5,520 nucleotides of DNA from the NCBI GenBank assembly GCA_900555805.1, contig USMJ01000094.1:1-5520 (forward strand), read 5' to 3'. The translations under genes were made by a program, and so were the position numbers. The notes under the pieces are model-generated. The model was given only the letters and a program-made list of their open reading frames with translations. It was not told where the DNA came from and searched no databases. Each line of letters starts with the position of its first letter. Position 1 is the stretch's first letter. Of the stretch, positions 1 through 5,520 are shown one piece after another. The DNA comes from an uncultured Oscillospiraceae bacterium. Lineage in GTDB: Bacteria > Bacillota > Clostridia > Oscillospirales > Acutalibacteraceae.

Positions 1-1024
1 GACAATGGACTATCTCGTAATCCGCATCGTATACGCCGTCCTCATCGGGAGCCTTTTCGGCAGGCTTTTCCTTCTTATCCCTGTCCTTTTCGCAGCGTGA
101 CTCCTTAGCCGGTCCCAGTTCTATGGCGTTGGAAACGTATTTCTTTACGGTAAAGGTAAATATGGTCCCCTTGCCCAGCTCGCTCGCCACGGTAATATTC
201 TCATCGAGCTTTTTAGCTTTCATTTTGACCTTCGGTGTTCGGTATGCTTCGATGCCGAAAATCTCGACGATATCTTTCTTTGCGAGATTTTTTACGACCG
301 CTTCGGTTACGCCCGTGAAATAACAGACCTCTTTGACCGACGCACCGCCGATGTCGCAGAGAAGATTAATGACCGACTTCTGTTTCGCCGTGAGAGCCTT
401 GAAGTTATCTTCGATATCCTCAATCTTCATCGCGAGACGCACCATTCTGGTCGTTGCGTCGCCGACTCGCTGAACAGCGTCATAATTTCTGACAAGAAAG
501 CCCTTTTCGGTCATTTCGTCAAGAATCTTCGCCTTGCTGTCAAGTTCAAAGAGCTTAATCAGCTCGTCCCTGCCGGCGTATTCGCAAAGTTCTTCAAGAT
601 AATCGTATATTTTTTTCTCCTGTTCCGACAGGCTCTCTCGTTTGTCCTGCATCGCCGTGACCGAGACATATCTTGTCTTGATCTTGAGATCTATGCCCGT
701 CGGAAGCTGAGCTTTCGCGGCTTCGTAATATGTGCAGAAAGTCTTGTCATGCAGGCGTTTGGCTATCATCAGCGCCTCATTGTTAAGAAGCGGCGCTTTA
801 TCCAGCACCGCTTTCACACTCTTTAAGCGGGACACGTCCTCTTCCTCGCAAAGAGAGAAAACGACGCCCTGCCTTTTATTGTTCTTTCCTAAGCCGAAAG
901 GCACAATAACCCTGCAGCCGGGCTTAACCCCATCCGCAAGCTCCTGCGGCACAGCATAAGAATACAGCATATCGAAACTGTATGCCGTGTTTTCAACTGC
1001 AATCTGCGCCACATTATAACTCAT
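1..1024 (-). CDS. priA: Primosomal protein N' (PriA), N-terminal part, runs off the left edge; C-terminal 79 visible residues atypical
   Basis: PriA is the superfamily 2 helicase that recognises stalled or repaired forks and reloads the replisome. Translation from ATG at 1024 gives 341 residues with no stop. Seen: residues 1-110 match the 3'-DNA-binding domain (start MSYNVAQIAVENTAYSFD, YAVPQEL, KPGCRVIVPFG near 34-44, QLPTGIDLKI near 107-116). Residues about 130-265 match the winged-helix region (LTAKQKSVINLL, a helix-turn-helix-like stretch, then EIFGIEAYRTP). The start is supported by AGGGG six bases upstream; the gene begins 17 bases after rpoZ. Oddity: beyond about residue 265 the expected helicase start and Walker A motif (GVTGSGKT in the family) do not appear. 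Instead there is ITVASELGKGTIFTFTV, like the end of a histidine-kinase ATPase domain, then a Lys/Glu/Asp-rich tail. The N-terminal identification is firm; whether the gene is intact is unknown. Confidence 0.85.
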   Translation of the reverse strand, partial: MSYNVAQIAVENTAYSFDMLYSYAVPQELADGVKPGCRVIVPFGLGKNNKRQGVVFSLCEEEDVSRLKSVKAVLDKAPLLNNEALMIAKRLHDKTFCTYYEAAKAQLPTGIDLKIKTRYVSVTAMQDKRESLSEQEKKIYDYLEELCEYAGRDELIKLFELDSKAKILDEMTEKGFLVRNYDAVQRVGDATTRMVRLAMKIEDIEDNFKALTAKQKSVINLLCDIGGASVKEVCYFTGVTEAVVKNLAKKDIVEIFGIEAYRTPKVKMKAKKLDENITVASELGKGTIFTFTVKKYVSNAIELGPAKESRCEKDRDKKEKPAEKAPDEDGVYDADYEIVHC

Positions 1025-1041
1025 ATTGTACCCCTAAGTTT

Positions 1042-1251
1042 TCAGATATTCCTGATTTCTTCCGGCTCGACGATCGTGTACTTGCCCTCGATAAGCTCAT
1101 TGAGAGCGTATGTAACGGGCTTTTCCGTTCCGATCTTTTCAGCCATTTCTTCATCCTCCGAGATCTCTCTCGCTCTCTTGGCAACAGCTGTTACAAGAGA
1201 ATAGCGGCTTGTCTTGCCCTTTAAAATTTTGTTAAGGTTAGGATTCATCAT
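1042..1251 (-). CDS. rpoZ: DNA-directed RNA polymerase subunit omega
   Basis: Omega is the small RNA polymerase subunit that clamps the beta' C-terminus and aids assembly of the core enzyme. The 69-residue product has the family signature: SRYSLVTAVAKRARE at residues 15-29, followed by EKPVTYALNELIEGKY at 43-58, the conserved helix that contacts beta'. Length is normal for Firmicutes omega. There are two adjacent ATG codons (1251 and 1248). The first overlaps the gmk stop as ATGA, and GAGGT lies nine bases upstream of it, so I chose it; the second would give 68 residues. The tight junction implies translational coupling with gmk. The position between gmk and priA is the usual Firmicutes order, which independently supports the call. 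Confidence 0.95.
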   Translation of the reverse strand: MMNPNLNKILKGKTSRYSLVTAVAKRAREISEDEEMAEKIGTEKPVTYALNELIEGKYTIVEPEEIRNI

Positions 1252-1895
1252 TTTTTCATTACCTCGCTTATATAACTCATCATGTTGCAGCGCTTCAATT
1301 TCTCCGCGGCGGTTTTGTCGCAGTCGTTGCAGTGCTGTTCATATTTACAAATCGTTACGACATCGTTGACCGCGTCGGCAAGTTTGTCGTTGACGATTAT
1401 ATAATCGTATTCATCGGCTCTCGAGATCTCGTCTTTTGCGATCTCAAGTCGGCATTTCATCGCTTCTTCGTCCTCTGTTCCTCTTGAACGAAGTCTGCTT
1501 TCGAGGATCTCCATTGACGGCGGAAGAACGAACACGCTCTTAGCTTCAGGGCATCTCTCTCTGACAAGAGCCGCACCCTTGACCTCTATGACAAGAAAAA
1601 CTATCTTTCCCTCATCAAGCCAGCGTTCGACCGGCTCAACCGGAGTTCCGTAGTAATTCTTCCCGTACCGCGCATATTCGAGCATCTTATCGTTTCTGAT
1701 ATTTTCCTCGAACTTCTCCTCAGTCACAAAGAAATAGTCAATGCCGTCGGTTTCGCCGCATCTCGGATTTCTCGTCGTCATCGAAACCGAAAGAACAGCC
1801 TTATCGGGATGCTCCTTTAAAACATTGTTGATTATCGTGTCCTTGCCCGTTGCTGAGGCGCCGGAGATGATAAACAGTTTTCCGCGCTTATTCAT
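1248..1895 (-). CDS. gmk: Guanylate kinase
   Basis: Gmk is a cytosolic enzyme that phosphorylates GMP to GDP with ATP, feeding GTP, dGTP and (p)ppGpp pools. The chosen ATG at 1895 gives 215 residues. Seen: P-loop GASATGKDT (12-20); GMP-binding stretch [20 protein letters not shown] (36-55); YYGTP (81-85); core strand FLVIEVKGA (100-108); lid [13 protein letters not shown] (134-146); YDYIIVND (163-170). An in-frame ATG at 1922 would add nine residues (MTTMRRTTT), but AGGAGG lies nine bases before the 1895 ATG and inside that extension, so the shorter start is preferred. The first eight bases overlap the end of remA. Odd: the P-loop departs from the usual GPSGxGKGT, with Asp at position 19. The C-terminal helix region holds four cysteines (183, 189, 192, 203). 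All other family motifs are present, so the enzyme is probably functional. Confidence 0.95.
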   Translation of the reverse strand: MNKRGKLFIISGASATGKDTIINNVLKEHPDKAVLSVSMTTRNPRCGETDGIDYFFVTEEKFEENIRNDKMLEYARYGKNYYGTPVEPVERWLDEGKIVFLVIEVKGAALVRERCPEAKSVFVLPPSMEILESRLRSRGTEDEEAMKCRLEIAKDEISRADEYDYIIVNDKLADAVNDVVTICKYEQHCNDCDKTAAEKLKRCNMMSYISEVMKK

Positions 1896-2157
1896 CGTCG
1901 TAGTCCTCCTCATCGTCGTCATATTCGCTGCTGAGGCGGTTAGCGACTGTCTCCGACTGAAGATATGTCAATATGACATGGTCGTTGTCGGTTATCAGCA
2001 CGGCTCTTGTTCTTCTGCCGTGCGTGGCGTCTATAAGCGTGCCTTTCTCTTTGCTCTCCTGAATTATTCTTTTAATGGGAGCTGACTCCGGACTGACTAT
2101 GGCCAGCAGTTTGTTTGCGTTGACCATGTTTCCGAAGCCAATGTTGACTAACTTCAT
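1888..2157 (-). CDS. remA: RemA/YlzA family regulatory protein (DUF370)
   Basis: RemA is a small DNA-binding regulator; in Bacillus subtilis it activates biofilm matrix operons and osmoprotection genes. The 89-residue product carries the almost invariant family blocks: [30 protein letters not shown] (5-34) and [27 protein letters not shown] (41-67), the latter containing the paired Arg of GRRTR. The start is ATG 2157 with GGAGG seven bases upstream. It sits 23 bases after yicC and overlaps gmk by eight bases. The last 14 residues (from Ser76) are strongly acidic, [14 protein letters not shown], unlike the conserved core. The targets in this organism are unknown; matrix control is known only for Bacillus, so only the family is assigned with confidence. 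Confidence 0.93.
   Translation of the reverse strand: MKLVNIGFGNMVNANKLLAIVSPESAPIKRIIQESKEKGTLIDATHGRRTRAVLITDNDHVILTYLQSETVANRLSSEYDDDEEDYDDE
1905..1910 (-). promoter_or_regulatory. Ribosome binding site deciding the gmk start
   Basis: Perfect AGGAGG on the minus strand, nine bases before the ATG at 1895. It lies within remA codons for Glu and Asp and inside the alternative longer gmk reading frame. It therefore favours the 1895 start over the in-frame ATGs at 1922 and 1913. Confidence 0.8.
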
Positions 2158-2180
2158 ATTTTTTCCTCCAAAGCGAAAGC

Positions 2181-3059
2181 TTATTCAATATTTTGAACTT
2201 GTTCTCTTATCTTTTCAACCTCCGCCTTGACGGCGATGACGCGCTTGGCTATCTCAACATCCTGCGCTTTCGAGCCGATGGTGTTAGCTTCTCGGTTAAT
2301 TTCCTGAACGAGGAAATCGGTTTTTCTTCCGATAGCTTCTTCGCTCTCCATAAAGTTTCTCAGCTGTTCGATATGGCTTCTGAGCCTGACGGTTTCTTCG
2401 GCGACAGCGACCTTGTCGGCGTATATAGCCGCCTCGGTGAGTATTCTCTGTTCGTCAACATGAACGTCGGCGAGCACCTCATTTATTCTCGCAAGAAGCT
2501 TGTCGTTATATTCTTTGACCGTCTGCGGCGAACGCTCTTCAACAAAGGCTACGCTGTCAAGTATGGTAACGCATCTTGAGAGAATGTCTTCTCTGAGCTT
2601 AGCGCCCTCGACCTCGCGCATGGCGACAAATGCGTCAACAGCATCCGACAGAACGTCGCGAACGGCGTTCCAGATCTTTTCCTCGTCAGCATCCGCTTTG
2701 TGTACCGAAAAAATGTCTGTATATCTTGACAGAAGCGAAACGGAGATATCATTTTTAAGCTGATATCTGTCGGCGAGCTCTTTGAGCGCATTGTAGTAGC
2801 CCGAAGCGAGCGAATGGTTTATCTCAACTATGCAGTCCTCGGCTTCAAGTTCTTCGATCTGAACATAGCATTCGATCTTGCCTCTCGCCACTCTTGACTG
2901 AACATAGCTCTTGATTTTTTCGTCAAGAAAGCCGTAGGTTCTCGGAACTCTCGACGAAAACTCAAAATATCTGTGATTTACGCTTTTTATCTCAACGGTG
3001 ATATTCATGCCGTCGATCGTTTTCTGCTGTCTGCCGTAACCGGTCATGCTTCTGATCAT
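2181..3059 (-). CDS. yicC: YicC/YloC family endoribonuclease
   Basis: This family was long annotated as stress-induced protein YicC. Members from E. coli and B. subtilis (YloC) have been reported as endoribonucleases, so a role in RNA decay or processing in the cytosol is expected. The 292-residue product has the normal length. Seen: the N-terminal YicC domain starts with [10 protein letters not shown], then [19 protein letters not shown] (22-40) and RGKIECYV (59-66). The C-terminal DUF1732 domain includes [20 protein letters not shown] (214-233) and the hallmark [17 protein letters not shown] (248-264), and the protein ends [10 protein letters not shown]. The start is ATG 3059 with GGGGA six bases upstream. 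It is the first gene after a consensus promoter and is followed 23 bases later by remA, the standard Firmicutes arrangement. Identity as a family member is very secure; the RNA substrates are unknown. Confidence 0.95.
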   Translation of the reverse strand: MIRSMTGYGRQQKTIDGMNITVEIKSVNHRYFEFSSRVPRTYGFLDEKIKSYVQSRVARGKIECYVQIEELEAEDCIVEINHSLASGYYNALKELADRYQLKNDISVSLLSRYTDIFSVHKADADEEKIWNAVRDVLSDAVDAFVAMREVEGAKLREDILSRCVTILDSVAFVEERSPQTVKEYNDKLLARINEVLADVHVDEQRILTEAAIYADKVAVAEETVRLRSHIEQLRNFMESEEAIGRKTDFLVQEINREANTIGSKAQDVEIAKRVIAVKAEVEKIREQVQNIE

Positions 3060-3085
3060 AGCTGTTCCCCTTTTTTTGAATAGAT

Positions 3086-3114
3086 ATTATATACTATTTT
3101 CTTGTCTTTGTCAA
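3086..3114 (-). promoter_or_regulatory. Sigma-A-type promoter of the yicC-remA-gmk-rpoZ-priA operon
   Basis: On the minus strand, TTGACA (3114-3109) is followed by exactly 17 bases and TATAAT (3091-3086), a perfect match to both housekeeping hexamers at the optimal spacing. Transcription would start around 3079, giving a leader of only about 20 bases before the yicC ATG at 3059. The TGA stop of the preceding gene (3113-3111) is part of the -35 box. The start point is inferred from spacing, not observed. Confidence 0.88.
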
Positions 3115-3455
3115 ATTCCGCATGAGCCCATCAGCAGCGTCGGGATATCGTTAGAATAGCTCTCGCCGTCGAATATAAAGTTCATGCTTTTCGCTGCTTC
3201 TTCGCAGCTTTTATCGGAAAGTTTTCCCATATACGCGTTTCTGTTTGCGCCGCAGTTATAGCAGGCTCTGAGAAGTCCGATACAGACATAGAGCTTGTCC
3301 TTCGGATAGTCAACGGAAAAGACGTCGCAATAGAGCGAATCAATATTCATCTTCGCTTTTCCGACGATCTCATCGTTTTCATAGGCGTAAAACATATCCG
3401 TGCAATTATTTTCTTTAAGTACGCCCGGGTTTTCTTCGGGTTTGAAAATTATCAT
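3111..3455 (-). CDS. Small cysteine-rich protein, possibly with a degenerate GNAT fold
   Basis: I do not recognise a characterised family. The 114-residue product starts at ATG 3455 with GAGG eight bases upstream. It begins two bases after the rluB stop, so it is very probably co-translated with rluB. Seen: no signal peptide or membrane segment; seven cysteines (18, 43, 58, 65, 68, 84, 112), including the CYNC pair at 65-68. The order DEIVGKAKMNI (28-38), then LYVCIGLLRACYNCGANRNAYMG (55-77), then EEAAKSMNFIFDG (85-97) resembles the strand, acetyl-CoA-loop helix and 'asparagine-to-GF' ending of a GNAT acetyltransferase. The usual Q/R-x-x-G-x-G/A pyrophosphate loop is not visible. If it is a GNAT relative it is a shortened one that may not bind acetyl-CoA. 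The gene is real (good ribosome site, tight spacing); the fold is inference. Confidence 0.75.
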   Translation of the reverse strand: MIIFKPEENPGVLKENNCTDMFYAYENDEIVGKAKMNIDSLYCDVFSVDYPKDKLYVCIGLLRACYNCGANRNAYMGKLSDKSCEEAAKSMNFIFDGESYSNDIPTLLMGSCGI

Positions 3456-3457
3456 CT

Positions 3458-4207
3458 TTATTTCCTCTTTTTCGGTCTGTCCATGGCGGCATTGACCATC
3501 AGTTTGTGAACTTCATCCTCTTTCAGCTCTCTCCATTTGCCCTGCGGCAGCATACCGAGTTTTATCGAGCCGACGGCTGTTCTTTTGAGCCTTGCGACCT
3601 CAAGTCCGAGAGCTTCGCACATCTTTCTTATCTGTCTGTTTCTGCCCTCATACAAAACGATCTCAAGAACCACTCTGCCCTCTTCTTTTGTCAGTACACG
3701 GACTTCAGCGGGAGCCGTCATTCTGTCCTCGATAACGATTCCCGTCGTGAGGGCGGTTATCTGATCTTCGGTTATCGACGGTCTGACCGTGACGCGATAG
3801 GTTTTCGGAACGTGCTTTGTCGGGTGCGTCATCGCGTTGGCGAATTCGCCGTCGTCCGTCATCAGCAGCAAGCCCTCAGACTCGCGGTCAAGCCTGCCGA
3901 CGGGATAAACTCTTGCGCCGACATCCTTGACAAGCTCGGCGACGCACTTTCTTCCCATCTCGTCGTTCATCGTCGTGATGAAGCCTCTGGGCTTGTGAAG
4001 CATAATATATGTATAATTTTTCTTTTTGACTATCTTTTTGCCGCTGACGGTAATATCGTCCTTTTTCGGGTTGACCTTATCGCCTATCTGCGCGACTTTT
4101 CCGTTGACCTTGACCTTGCCCTGTTCGATAAGCTCTTCGCTTTTTCTTCTCGAGGCAACGCCGCAGTCGGCGAGATATTTTTGAAGTCTCAAGCTGTTGT
4201 CTGCCAT
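3458..4207 (-). CDS. rluB: Ribosomal pseudouridine synthase, RsuA/RluB family
   Basis: It isomerises a specific uridine in rRNA to pseudouridine; RluB acts on 23S rRNA in the peptidyl-transferase region, RsuA on 16S rRNA. The 249-residue product has an N-terminal S4 RNA-binding domain (LRLQKYLADCGVASRRKSEE at 6-25, KVKVNG at 31-36). The catalytic domain follows: MLHKPRGFITT (69-79), VGRLDRESEGLLLMTDDG (103-120) with catalytic Asp107, and EGRNRQIRKMCEALG (187-201). The C-terminus is basic (PKKRK). The start is ATG 4207 with AGGAG six bases upstream, located inside the end of dacF, so the two genes overlap by 19 bases. Linkage to dacF fits the Bacillus/clostridial region where rluB lies near dac and spore-maturation genes. 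The family is certain; RluB rather than RsuA is chosen from context. Confidence 0.92.
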   Translation of the reverse strand: MADNSLRLQKYLADCGVASRRKSEELIEQGKVKVNGKVAQIGDKVNPKKDDITVSGKKIVKKKNYTYIMLHKPRGFITTMNDEMGRKCVAELVKDVGARVYPVGRLDRESEGLLLMTDDGEFANAMTHPTKHVPKTYRVTVRPSITEDQITALTTGIVIEDRMTAPAEVRVLTKEEGRVVLEIVLYEGRNRQIRKMCEALGLEVARLKRTAVGSIKLGMLPQGKWRELKEDEVHKLMVNAAMDRPKKRK

Positions 4208-5316
4208 TTTCGTCTCCTGAATATATTAAAAAATTTGTCTTTGAAACCGCTCTTTTTCGTTTCCGATCTGCCGATATTCTGCCGCGAAACAAGTTCACTC
4301 GCCGCGACACACTTCCCATCGAGATAAAATCTGACCTCGCCCACTCTTTCGCCCGTACGGACGGGAGCATATATAAATTTGTCGGTCAGGATCTTATAGC
4401 TGAATTGTTCACCGTCCGCCGAAACAATACGGGGTACGCCCGAAATTTCTGCTGAGACACCGGAGCTGTCTCCGCCGACGACCCTGACAACGGCGCCGAT
4501 TTTTTTGTCAAAATCGAGCGCTTCGAGCATAGGCAGGCAGTCGTTATAAAGTTCGACATGGTCGTTCCAGTCGTCGGGAGCTTTGAGCGTGACGGCAACG
4601 ATAACCGAGCCCTCTTTTTCGACGGCTGTCACAAGGCATCGGCCGCTCTTTTTGGTGAAGCCGGTCTTGATTCCGCATGCGCCGTCATACATGGTCAGGA
4701 ATCTGTTGTGATTTCGGTAGGTGTATTCGGTTTTCGGCTCCGAGTATTCGACGACACCGTAGTATTCCGAAACGATTCGGCGAAAAGCGGGATTTTTCAT
4801 CGCGTATGAGCCGAGCAAAGCCATGTCGTAGGCGGTCGTGTAGTGCTCCTCGTCGTCAAGGCCCGACGGCGTGACGAAGTTCGTGTCGTTCATGCCGATT
4901 GATTTCGCTTTTTCGTTCATCCTCTCGGAGAATTTTTCCGAAGAGCCGCTTAAAAATTCGGCGACCGCATTGGCGGCGTCGTTTCCCGAAAGAAGCATCA
5001 TACCCCTGACAATGTTTTCGAGGGTCAGGACATCGCCCCTGCGAAGTCCCATAGATGTGCCTTCGACGGCGGTCATTTTTTGCGTGACGGTCACATTTTG
5101 CTGCATTTTTCCGCTTTCGACCGCCAAAAGCGCCGTCATTATCTTAGTCGTGCTCGCCATTGACATTTTTTCACGGGCGTTTCTCTCATAAAGCACCCGA
5201 CCTGTGTCCGACTTCATCACAACAGCCGCCGACGCCGAAAGTGCGCCCGCGCTGAAACTCATCAGCGTACATAAAATAAAAAAAGCCAAGGCGAATATAA
5301 CTGTTTTTTTACGCAA
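4189..5316 (-). CDS. dacF: D-alanyl-D-alanine carboxypeptidase, DacF/PBP5 type (serine peptidase S11)
   Basis: It trims the terminal D-Ala from peptidoglycan pentapeptides outside the membrane, limiting cross-linking; DacF and DacB relatives tune spore cortex or cell wall. With a TTG start at 5316 it has 375 residues. Seen: signal peptide (MRKK, a hydrophobic run ending near SAGALSASA at about 30); S11 motifs SxxK at 55-58 (STTK), SGN at 110-112 and KTG at 217-219; a PBP5_C-like beta domain from about 270 to 345; and a C-terminal FKDKFFNIFRRRKW that could be an amphipathic membrane anchor. All catalytic residues are present. Start choice: AGGTGG lies eight bases before the TTG at 5316 and five before the one at 5319. 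The GTG at 5328 lies within that site and is less likely. The 3' end overlaps rluB. dacF rather than dacB is a best guess from the GerW-like neighbour. Confidence 0.9.
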   Translation of the reverse strand: MRKKTVIFALAFFILCTLMSFSAGALSASAAVVMKSDTGRVLYERNAREKMSMASTTKIMTALLAVESGKMQQNVTVTQKMTAVEGTSMGLRRGDVLTLENIVRGMMLLSGNDAANAVAEFLSGSSEKFSERMNEKAKSIGMNDTNFVTPSGLDDEEHYTTAYDMALLGSYAMKNPAFRRIVSEYYGVVEYSEPKTEYTYRNHNRFLTMYDGACGIKTGFTKKSGRCLVTAVEKEGSVIVAVTLKAPDDWNDHVELYNDCLPMLEALDFDKKIGAVVRVVGGDSSGVSAEISGVPRIVSADGEQFSYKILTDKFIYAPVRTGERVGEVRFYLDGKCVAASELVSRQNIGRSETKKSGFKDKFFNIFRRRKWQTTA

Positions 5317-5324
5317 CAATACAA

Positions 5325-5330
5325 CCACCT
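5325..5330 (-). promoter_or_regulatory. Ribosome binding site deciding the dacF start
   Basis: AGGTGG on the minus strand (one mismatch to AGGAGG) precedes TTG codons by five (5319) and eight (5316) bases. It includes the GTG at 5328 that would be the longest possible start, which argues for a TTG start and a tidy MRKK signal peptide. Confidence 0.55.
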
Positions 5331-5408
5331 GCCGAAATGCTACTTTTGCGCCGTTTGACGCTCATAAAAGTATATATGCAGATGGTTGCAGTTTTAGTAT
5401 TTTCTTTA

Positions 5409-5520
5409 TCAGTCGGCTGCGCCCTCGTCAACGGGCTTGTTCTCTTTCTTGACCTTGTCGACAAGACCTGTGACCTTATCGAACATTTCGGGAACAAGAT
5501 TGACAACTCTTTCGGCCGCG
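5409..5520 (-). CDS. C-terminal end of a GerW/YtfJ-like sporulation protein, partial at the right edge
   Basis: Only the last 36 residues are visible, starting AAERVVNLVPEMFDKVTGLV and ending with an acidic, soluble tail (KPVDEGAAD). The gene ends with tandem stops, TGA at 5411-5409 then TAA. The amphipathic pattern with 'VV..VP...DK...L.DK..K' resembles the C-terminal helix of GerW/YtfJ proteins, which in Bacillus act in germination of the spore. In clostridia a gerW gene commonly precedes a D,D-carboxypeptidase gene of the DacB/DacF kind, and dacF follows here after 80 bases. That this is a coding end on the minus strand is fairly secure; the family name rests on a short tail plus context and is tentative. 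Confidence 0.55.
   Translation of the reverse strand, partial: AAERVVNLVPEMFDKVTGLVDKVKKENKPVDEGAAD

Noticed and set aside
221..223. Internal ATG in the atypical priA region as the start of a separate gene
   Set aside because: It is in the same uninterrupted frame as priA, no stop separates them, and only a weak AAGG lies upstream. A separate gene cannot be argued without sequence beyond the window.
1896..1922. Longer gmk start at 1922 (or 1913)
   Set aside because: The extension encodes a repetitive TTMRRTTT peptide absent from the family, and the best ribosome site lies inside it, nine bases before the 1895 ATG.
2193..2579. Plus-strand open frame opposite yicC
   Set aside because: It overlaps the conserved C-terminal half of YicC and shows no family motif; treated as a shadow.
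3506..4327. Long plus-strand open frame (273 codons) antisense to rluB and the dacF end
   Set aside because: It is the mirror of strongly conserved minus-strand genes, has no recognisable domain, and no conserved neighbour on its strand. The length is explained by codon bias of the opposite genes.
4871..5191. Plus-strand open frame opposite dacF
   Set aside because: It lies across the SxxK and SGN motif region of dacF and has no independent coding evidence.
5346..5361. Small inverted repeat with arms GCGTC and GGCGC between the GerW-like gene and dacF
   Set aside because: The stem is only about five pairs including a wobble, and no T-tract follows on the minus strand, so it is not a convincing terminator or riboswitch.
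5329..5408. Possible promoter for dacF (TATACT or CATATATA-like -10 on the minus strand around 5370-5380)
   Set aside because: No acceptable -35 element at 16-18 bases, and the sequence does not fit sigma-F, -G, -E or -K spacing well enough to call. The 80-base gap may hold a weak or sporulation promoter, but I cannot support one.

Overview
The window is a compact bacterial chromosome segment in which every recognisable gene lies on the minus strand, so it is best read from position 5520 down to 1. The gene content points to a spore-forming member of the Firmicutes, most likely class Clostridia (an Oscillospiraceae/Ruminococcaceae-like relative). The evidence is the neighbourhood yicC-remA-gmk-rpoZ-priA, familiar from Bacillus and clostridia, and a GerW(YtfJ)-like tail next to a DacF-type D,D-carboxypeptidase and an RluB-type pseudouridine synthase. 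The organism assignment is inference; no rRNA gene is present to confirm it.

First gene group, 5520 down to 3111. The 3' end of a GerW/YtfJ-like gene enters from the right edge. After an 80-base gap comes dacF (peptidoglycan D-Ala-D-Ala carboxypeptidase, with signal peptide). It overlaps rluB (rRNA pseudouridine synthase) by 19 bases, and two bases further on lies a small cysteine-rich protein with a possible degenerate GNAT fold.

Second gene group, 3110 down to 1. A sigma-A-type promoter with perfect consensus hexamers and a 17-base spacer sits immediately upstream of yicC, and its -35 box contains the stop codon of the preceding gene. Downstream are yicC (endoribonuclease family), remA (DNA-binding matrix/osmoregulation regulator family), gmk (guanylate kinase), rpoZ (RNA polymerase omega) and priA (replication restart protein), joined by short gaps or overlaps of 4 to 8 bases. 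This is a housekeeping operon for nucleotide supply, transcription, RNA turnover and replication restart. coaBC, which lies between rpoZ and priA in Bacillus subtilis, is absent.

The main oddity is at the left edge. The priA reading frame looks normal through its 3'-DNA-binding and winged-helix regions (about 262 residues). It then runs, without a stop, into about 79 residues that do not look like the PriA helicase. These contain a stretch resembling the last strands of a histidine-kinase ATPase domain, followed by a highly charged tail. This could be an assembly chimera, a rearranged gene or an unusual PriA variant, and the window cannot decide between them. I found no tRNA or rRNA genes, CRISPR array, insertion sequence, prophage genes or convincing intrinsic terminator, and no gene-free stretch longer than about 80 bases. 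I do not see a convincing new multi-gene system here.
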